Shown here piece by piece: positions 44,016 to 48,251 of a stretch of 48,251 bases of DNA. Location: NCBI GenBank assembly GCA_004299305.1, contig SCPZ01000115.1, forward strand, positions 1 to 48,251. The letters are read 5' to 3'. Position 1 is the stretch's first letter; each line of letters begins with the position of its first letter. Source of the DNA: Methylobacter sp. Its GTDB lineage: Bacteria; Pseudomonadota; Gammaproteobacteria; Methylococcales; Methylomonadaceae. Made by a program: the position numbers and the translations under genes. The notes under the pieces are model-generated. The model was not told the DNA's origin, made no database searches, and saw nothing but the letters and a program-made list of their open reading frames with translations.

Positions 44016-45599
44016 TTAAAGTGCTTTCAGCGGATCGGCAAAAACACAGTTGAGTTTTTTGATGTCGTCCAATGTCCACAGCTTGCCGTCTTTATCGGTA
44101 TGCGGCTGTGCAATCAGGGTTTTACCGTCGCTACGCACACCGTGCAATTCGGCGATAACTTCGGACAATTCGCGTCCTTCGTATTGTTCAAAGATGTTTT
44201 GGCATTCATAACGTTCAGGCTCGGATAGCCACATGCGCTCGCCCCAGTCGTCGCTGAAGGAATGCTTTTTGCCGTTCAATTCATGCACGCGCAGGGTGCT
44301 TGCGCCTTTGCACAGGCTAGGGCAAAACGGCACTTGGGAGACGCGGTCGATGTAGATGGGGTGATTGTTTTCGATGAACCACATCAACGGAATAAAGCCG
44401 CTGCTTGGATCTTCGCAACCGCGCGCACGCCATTCTTCATAGATTTTGCCGTAGTGCTCGTGCCAGCCGGGGTAGTTAAATTCAAACCATTCCGCCTCTT
44501 CGGCAGTCGGCAGCGTCAAGCGGAAGAATCCGGTCGGCCATAAGGCATAAGCAATCAGGAATAAGTCGTGATGCGCCCAGTAGGCGTCTTTTTTGGCGTC
44601 GCGCAAGCTGGCGGGCGACTGGACGCCGTATTTGCCCAAACGGCCGATCCAGATGCCGCCCCAATCTTCATATACCCAACGGTTCCAGGTTTTAACCCAT
44701 GGCTCGACTTTGAAGTGGCTGCCGTACTCGAATGCCATGCCCAATACCGGGGTAAAGTATTTTTGCTGAGTCCAGAACGCATTGTTCAGGTCGGTATTCA
44801 GGTATTTTGAAGCCGCTTCGTCGTTGGCGATAGACACCACGGTTTGATAACCGTTAGCCATGTGTCGTAACTCATCGGTTTCGATAGACAGGAACACCGT
44901 CGGGGTAATTTCATCGCCGTTTGCAGCCGCCCATTCGGTAACCGCAACGATCAACGGATTGGTAAAGCACGCTTCGCCGACCAACTGCAAGTTAATCGAA
45001 CACTCAACCGCGTCGCCGGAAATAAAGCCGTCCGAGAACACCCGTTTCATGCCTTTCCACAGCGGCCCGATAGTGCGGGTGCGGCGAGCGTCGTTGTGAC
45101 CGGCCGGATCCTGGCCGTTTTTGGAGAAATAATAGTTCACATAACCGCATTGGTTGGTATGACGGATCTCATCCAGTGTTTGCGCCAGGTAACCGTTTTT
45201 TTGCTCAGGCGCGGTTGCCGAATCCCATAACATCCCTGTTGCGGCAATCGCGTTGTATTCGCCCACTTCCAGGAAGTTGGACACCACTTTCATGGTTTCG
45301 TTCCATTTCGGATGTACGCGTTTAGCAGCATCCACGCGAGCCAAAACGTCTTGCAAGCTGCCGAATTGGCGCTCATCTTTAACCGATTCCATACGCGCAT
45401 ATTCTTTAGCGATCAGCTTGAATTGCTCTTTGGTATCGTTGGCCATTTTGTATTTGGTCGGATACTTGGTCCGGTTTTTCTCAAAATCCCAGGTGAAACT
45501 TTGCAACCATCTATGCACTTCCTGTGCATTGACACTAACGGGTGCGCGATTGGCCGCCAGGGCATCCGTCGCTGCTTTTGTTGCTGTACTTATAGCCAT
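44016..45599 (-). CDS. mmoX: sMMO hydroxylase alpha subunit (MmoX)
   Basis: MmoX holds the di-iron centre that oxidises methane to methanol. The 527-aa protein has all iron ligands at the canonical numbers: E114 (EVGEYNA), E144 and H147 (LDEIRHTNQC), E209 (LVGEACF), E243 and H246 (ETDELRHM). C151 and gate residue T213 also match. Cysteine at 151 and the full length separate it from related propane, butane and toluene monooxygenases. AGGAG lies eight bases before the start. It is first in the operon, behind a sigma-54 promoter and a leader of about 296 nt. Confidence 0.98.
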   Translation of the reverse strand: MAISTATKAATDALAANRAPVSVNAQEVHRWLQSFTWDFEKNRTKYPTKYKMANDTKEQFKLIAKEYARMESVKDERQFGSLQDVLARVDAAKRVHPKWNETMKVVSNFLEVGEYNAIAATGMLWDSATAPEQKNGYLAQTLDEIRHTNQCGYVNYYFSKNGQDPAGHNDARRTRTIGPLWKGMKRVFSDGFISGDAVECSINLQLVGEACFTNPLIVAVTEWAAANGDEITPTVFLSIETDELRHMANGYQTVVSIANDEAASKYLNTDLNNAFWTQQKYFTPVLGMAFEYGSHFKVEPWVKTWNRWVYEDWGGIWIGRLGKYGVQSPASLRDAKKDAYWAHHDLFLIAYALWPTGFFRLTLPTAEEAEWFEFNYPGWHEHYGKIYEEWRARGCEDPSSGFIPLMWFIENNHPIYIDRVSQVPFCPSLCKGASTLRVHELNGKKHSFSDDWGERMWLSEPERYECQNIFEQYEGRELSEVIAELHGVRSDGKTLIAQPHTDKDGKLWTLDDIKKLNCVFADPLKAL

Positions 45600-45639
45600 A
45601 TAGACTACTCCTCATGTTTTTGTTTTAGATAAAATCAAA

Positions 45640-45813
45640 GTAACTATTCAGCGCGAAGCACAACATCCCTCTCCAGCGGGAGAGGGCAGGGTGAGGAGGA
45701 ATCAATAAGGACTTTTTCCTATTTAAATTCTCCTCACCCCGACCCTCTCCATCAGGAGAGGGGGAGTTCTTTCAGCAATTTGCGGTTTTTTCAGACACAC
45801 GCTGAATAGTTAC
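45640..45813. repeat. Inverted-repeat element, TIR type A (copy 2), in the mmoX leader
   Basis: The perfect 14-bp inverted ends GTAACTATTCAGCG (45640-45653) and CGCTGAATAGTTAC (45800-45813) enclose the CTCTCC/GGAGAGGG hairpin core seen at 1-170. The element lies wholly between the predicted sMMO transcription start (about 45895) and the mmoX ATG, so it is transcribed as part of the leader. Confidence 0.85.
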
Positions 45814-45905
45814 AAATCAAATAGGCCATCGTTACTATGCAAATGAAGAAATACGACACGTCTTAATGCGAAGTCCCAAGCCGAACGATGACCTGTAACG
45901 CTAAA

Positions 45906-45921
45906 AGCAATCGCCGTGCCA
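45906..45921 (-). promoter_or_regulatory. Sigma-54 promoter of the sMMO operon
   Basis: On the minus strand the sequence is TGGCACG-GCGA-TTGCT, matching TGGCACG-N4-TTGCW exactly with correct GG-N10-GC spacing. The predicted start is near 45895. mmoX promoters of characterised methanotrophs are RpoN dependent, and MmoR is encoded in the cluster. The 865-base gap 45600-46464 thus holds leader, promoter, candidate activator sites, a repeat and a possible small RNA. Confidence 0.88.
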
Positions 45922-45997
45922 ATTTCTTATTTTGATTAAATAGTAATATAAAACAACAGGATGGGATGTGTTGGCGGTAATGGGAAGGGGATTGAAA

Positions 45998-46027
45998 ACT
46001 GTCCAGTTAGTAGACACTGTCCAGTTA
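45998..46027. promoter_or_regulatory. Direct repeat of a palindrome, candidate activator site 1
   Basis: ACTGTCCAGTTA occurs twice at an 18-bp step (45998-46009 and 46016-46027). Each is a small palindrome ACTG-TC-CAGT. The centres lie about 109 and 127 bases upstream of the predicted sMMO start, the usual enhancer distance for a sigma-54 activator. Assignment to MmoR is inference. Confidence 0.5.
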
Positions 46028-46048
46028 TAAGGCGTACAGATTGAGCTA

Positions 46049-46122
46049 CCAACTAAGCAGGGACAGATAACATCCCTTGAAGGGATGTTATCTGTAAAAT
46101 CGTCCCGCTTTAAATTGGAAGT
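46049..46122 (+). repeat. CAGATAACATCCC palindrome element (copy 3)
   Basis: The core palindrome is 46064-46094, with flanks CCAACTAAGCAGGGAC and GTCCCGCTTTAAATTGG as in the copies at 11761 and 21014. It lies between the two candidate activator sites of the sMMO control region. Confidence 0.85.
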
Positions 46123-46172
46123 CACAGTTTGTATGGATAGGCGGCGTCCGGTCGACCGTTAACAATCTACCT

Positions 46173-46202
46173 GCGACAACCTGTCGCGCGACAAAATGTC
46201 AT
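46173..46202. promoter_or_regulatory. Tandem GCGACA-N3-TGTCGC operators, candidate activator site 2
   Basis: GCGACA-ACC-TGTCGC is followed at once by GCGACA-AAA-TGTCAT, giving two palindromic sites in tandem at a 15-bp step and a perfect 12-bp palindrome TGTCGCGCGACA at the junction. They lie about 280-310 bases upstream of the sMMO start and directly upstream of a possible plus-strand -35 at 46204. Confidence 0.6.
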
Positions 46203-46203
46203 A

Positions 46204-46232
46204 TTTACTAAGGGGATAGAGCTGACTAGAAT
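46204..46232 (+). promoter_or_regulatory. Candidate sigma-70 promoter for a small RNA
   Basis: TTTACT (46204-46209), 17 bases, then TAGAAT (46227-46232). The -10 matches five of six consensus bases and the -35 four. The predicted start is near 46239, about 75 bases before a terminator. Confidence 0.45.
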
Positions 46233-46238
46233 GGCCCC

Positions 46239-46314
46239 ACTCTTAATCATTATTACCTCCTAAAGGGTTTTAAGAGCCTTTGTGCGGTCAATATCTGTTG
46301 ACCGCATTTTTTTT
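46239..46314 (+). ncRNA. Possible small RNA upstream of the sMMO operon
   Basis: The interval lies between the candidate promoter and a strong terminator and has no ORF with a start codon of note. It contains an unpaired-looking ACCTCCT, complementary to Shine-Dalgarno sequences, and a weak stem AAAGG/CCTTT before the terminator. It could instead be an attenuated leader of the gene at 46465. Confidence 0.4.
46283..46314 (+). terminator. Rho-independent terminator
   Basis: TGCGGTCAA and TTGACCGCA form a perfect nine-bp stem with a six-base loop and are followed by eight T residues. No annotated plus-strand gene precedes it. Confidence 0.88.
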
Positions 46315-46464
46315 GCGTGCTGATTCGCCTTTCGCTTTTCTTGAGATGCTTTTTTGAGGCAAGTTATCGCGTGGCAACATGCCACAATCTAATTTTCCCC
46401 ATTCAAGCCAAGGATCAAGCCGTTATTGTTTAGCGTTTTGTTATACAGACTCATTGAGGAAATT

Positions 46465-47148
46465 ATGCCCATTTTTAACCAACCGGATTTTTTTACCATT
46501 CGCCAGCTTGACCTGGAAAACAAGCTGATTTTGCCGACGACACAACTGTACGGCCAAGTCAGTTTTCAGCTTAATGCCTTGTACCAGGATATTCGTAGCG
46601 TATTGATAGATGCTCACAGCGTTGTGGCAGCCGCTGCCAAGCAGGTTTACGCGCATCCTGTGGAAACGTTGACCGCCTGGTACGACCAAGCCGCATATAC
46701 AGGCGGCGCCCTTTATGCCCAAGTTCAGACCGCTGTATTGCCTGTTTACCGGGATTGGCAAGTCCAGGTGAATACGGGCAAGGAAGCAACAGGCCGGTAT
46801 TTACAAGCTTTTTGGGATAACCCCGAGCAGGTGGCTGCGGCGACTTTTGAGCCTGTGACTCAGTATGTGACAAGCGTTGCGACCCAATCCGGGCAGTATT
46901 GGCAGATGTTTATCGATAATCCCGAACAATTTACGGCATCCGCGCTCTCTCCGGTAAGCTCTTATCTGGCCTCGCTTAGCGAAGATGCCGAAGCAGTATT
47001 GATCAGCAGTTACTATGCCCTAGCGGATTTGTTTAGCGTGTTGATGGCGCAGCCTTCAGCGACCTTGCAGGCTTTGTATCGCAACACCTTGTCGGCTTTG
47101 CTCGATGTTTATTTCGATGTTATTTCGTCGCTATTGGTTATGGCGTGA
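46465..47148 (+). CDS. Unknown helical-repeat protein divergent from sMMO
   Basis: From ATG 46465 (GAGGA just before) this is a 227-aa protein I do not recognise. It has no signal peptide. After residue 50 it shows about four units of roughly 35 residues, each starting with a proline turn: AHPVETLTAWYDQAAYTGGA, DNPEQVAAATFEPVTQYVTS, DNPEQFTASALSPVSSYLAS, AQPSATLQALYRNTLSALLD. The helices look amphipathic, as in phasins or apolipoproteins, so surface binding of a membrane or granule is possible but unproven. It is the first gene on the far side of the sMMO control region, with opposite direction. Confidence 0.8.
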   Translation: MPIFNQPDFFTIRQLDLENKLILPTTQLYGQVSFQLNALYQDIRSVLIDAHSVVAAAAKQVYAHPVETLTAWYDQAAYTGGALYAQVQTAVLPVYRDWQVQVNTGKEATGRYLQAFWDNPEQVAAATFEPVTQYVTSVATQSGQYWQMFIDNPEQFTASALSPVSSYLASLSEDAEAVLISSYYALADLFSVLMAQPSATLQALYRNTLSALLDVYFDVISSLLVMA

Positions 47149-47231
47149 AATAGGTGATTTTTGGGGCTTCCCGTTTAAGCCGGGATAGCTTAAGGTTAAG
47201 CCATGGGAAGCCCTTAACTCGAAACACGCCA

Positions 47232-48068
47232 ATGAATAGAAGATCCTTTCTTAAATCAGCCTTTTCCAGCGCTGCACTTGCTCTCGCAGGAAGTTACCCG
47301 ATTTTAATCGAGAGAAATATCGTGCAGGTAAATCGGTATAAGGTTCCCATTCATAATTTGCCGCATTCGTTTCACGGGTTTACGCTTGCGCATCTGACGG
47401 ATGTACATTTGGGCTTTCTTGTCTCGCAATCGTTTGTCGAAGATATAGTTCATCGGACAAACAGGCTAAACGCCGACGCCATCGTATGTACGGGCGATTA
47501 TGTCCATGAAAGCAATACGATTGAAGAGATCGACAAAGTGTGGCCCATTTTATCTAAGCTAAGCGCAAAGTACGGCGTCTATTCGGTATTGGGCAATCAT
47601 GACCATTGGGCCGACACCGATAGGTCCCTGTATTGGCTGGAAAGATCGGGGCAGAATATTCGTCATCAATGCAAGCCGATTTACAAGGGGCGAGAAAGAA
47701 TTTTGATTGGCGGAGCAGGCGACTTTTGGGGGGACGAGCTAAAGATCAATAAAGCTTTTTCCAGCTCAGACCCGGACGACTGTAGAATACTCTTGTCGCA
47801 TAACCCGGATTCAGTGGATACGGAGTTTGAAACGCCTTTGTCTTTAGTGCTAAGCGGTCATACTCATGGGGGACAGGTCGTGATACCTTTTTTGGGCGCG
47901 CCTAGATTGCCGGTAAGAAACAAAGCCTATTCCAGCGGCCTTATAGCTACACCTAGAACCCCGCTTTTTATAAGTCGGGGAATCGGCTGGGCAATTTTGC
48001 CGGTGAGGTTCAATTGCTACCCTGAAATTGCGGTATTGGAACTGGTAAACCCAAAACTAGCGGCTTAA
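47232..48068 (+). CDS. Tat-exported metallophosphoesterase (YaeI-like)
   Basis: From ATG 47232 this is a 278-aa protein with a twin-arginine signal (MNRRSFLKSAFSSAALALAG) and a calcineurin-like phosphoesterase domain: TDVHLG, GDYVHES, GNHDHWAD, LLSHNPD, LSGHTHGGQ, the full di-metal set. YaeI-type enzymes hydrolyse phosphodiesters and may act on membrane lipids; the substrate is not known. A longer open frame to 47154 would hide the Tat motif and was not used. Confidence 0.92.
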   Translation: MNRRSFLKSAFSSAALALAGSYPILIERNIVQVNRYKVPIHNLPHSFHGFTLAHLTDVHLGFLVSQSFVEDIVHRTNRLNADAIVCTGDYVHESNTIEEIDKVWPILSKLSAKYGVYSVLGNHDHWADTDRSLYWLERSGQNIRHQCKPIYKGRERILIGGAGDFWGDELKINKAFSSSDPDDCRILLSHNPDSVDTEFETPLSLVLSGHTHGGQVVIPFLGAPRLPVRNKAYSSGLIATPRTPLFISRGIGWAILPVRFNCYPEIAVLELVNPKLAA

Positions 48069-48200
48069 CTGTGAAGTCGGCTCAGTTCCACGCGTTACGC
48101 TACATTCCGTCTGTTTAGAACGTTGCCAGTTTCTCGTTCCCACGCGCTGCGCTCATCGTTATACACAAGTGTCTGCGGGCTAGCGTCATACCGATATGCA

Positions 48201-48231
48201 GACCTTCCAGGTTTTTAAAACCTGGAAGGTC
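48201..48231. repeat. 31-bp perfect palindrome
   Basis: GACCTTCCAGGTTTT and AAAACCTGGAAGGTC flank one T. It is a dispersed-repeat-like palindrome downstream of the metallophosphoesterase gene. A half copy of the TTCCCACGC repeat is near 48132. Confidence 0.85.
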
Positions 48232-48251
48232 TAACTTGCGTCGTTCTGAAC

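Noticed and set aside
45901-46125. 74-aa minus-strand ORF upstream of mmoX
   Set aside because: It overlaps the sigma-54 promoter and a palindrome repeat, and shows no protein-like composition.

Overview
The window reads as a piece of chromosome from a gammaproteobacterial methanotroph (Methylococcales type; genus not assigned). The deciding evidence is a complete soluble methane monooxygenase (sMMO) operon on the minus strand. MmoX carries every expected di-iron ligand at its canonical position. The housekeeping genes (priA, bamD/rluD/pgeF, ribF-ileS-lspA, ampD/nadC, diaA-dolP) have the linkages usual in Gammaproteobacteria. No rRNA, tRNA, CRISPR array, integrase or transposase gene was seen.

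Layout. 0.4-2.7 kb: four-gene operon of two DUF1538 membrane proteins, a PII-like protein and a CBS-domain protein, probably a nucleotide-controlled cation/H+ antiporter. 2.9-10.8 kb: dsbB, then a signalling block with two PAS histidine kinases, an orphan substrate-binding lipoprotein, a single-domain response regulator and a receiver-PAS-GGDEF protein, with a decayed DUF4160/DUF2442 pair in between. 10.9-25.3 kb: housekeeping genes (secreted methyltransferase-like protein, priA, bamD, rluD, pgeF, ZIP transporter, TSUP permease, DUF502, pgm, L,D-transpeptidase, Lpp-like lipoprotein, ribF and a frameshifted toxin-antitoxin pair). 25.4-35.7 kb: ileS-lspA, ampD, DUF1631, nadC, flavin reductase, FAD-linked oxidase, dolP, diaA. 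35.9-45.6 kb: the sMMO locus, transcribed leftward as mmoX-Y-B-Z-D-C, an unrecognised 99-aa ORF, mmoG and mmoR. 46-48 kb: sMMO control region, a possible small RNA, an unknown helical-repeat protein and a Tat-exported metallophosphoesterase.

sMMO control. A consensus-quality sigma-54 promoter lies about 296 nt upstream of mmoX and points at it. Two pairs of palindromic sites farther upstream are candidate binding sites for MmoR, the sigma-54 activator encoded at the end of the cluster. mmoQ and mmoS, found beside mmoR in Methylococcus capsulatus, are absent here. The mmoX leader and the mmoZ-mmoD gap each contain an inserted inverted-repeat element.

The most striking feature across the window is a population of small non-coding inverted-repeat elements. 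At least five different terminal repeats enclose a smaller set of inner hairpins in different combinations, sometimes nested. Copies sit in the sMMO leader, inside the sMMO operon, against the start codon of a response regulator, and (as a 105-bp in-frame insert) inside the coding sequence of pgeF.
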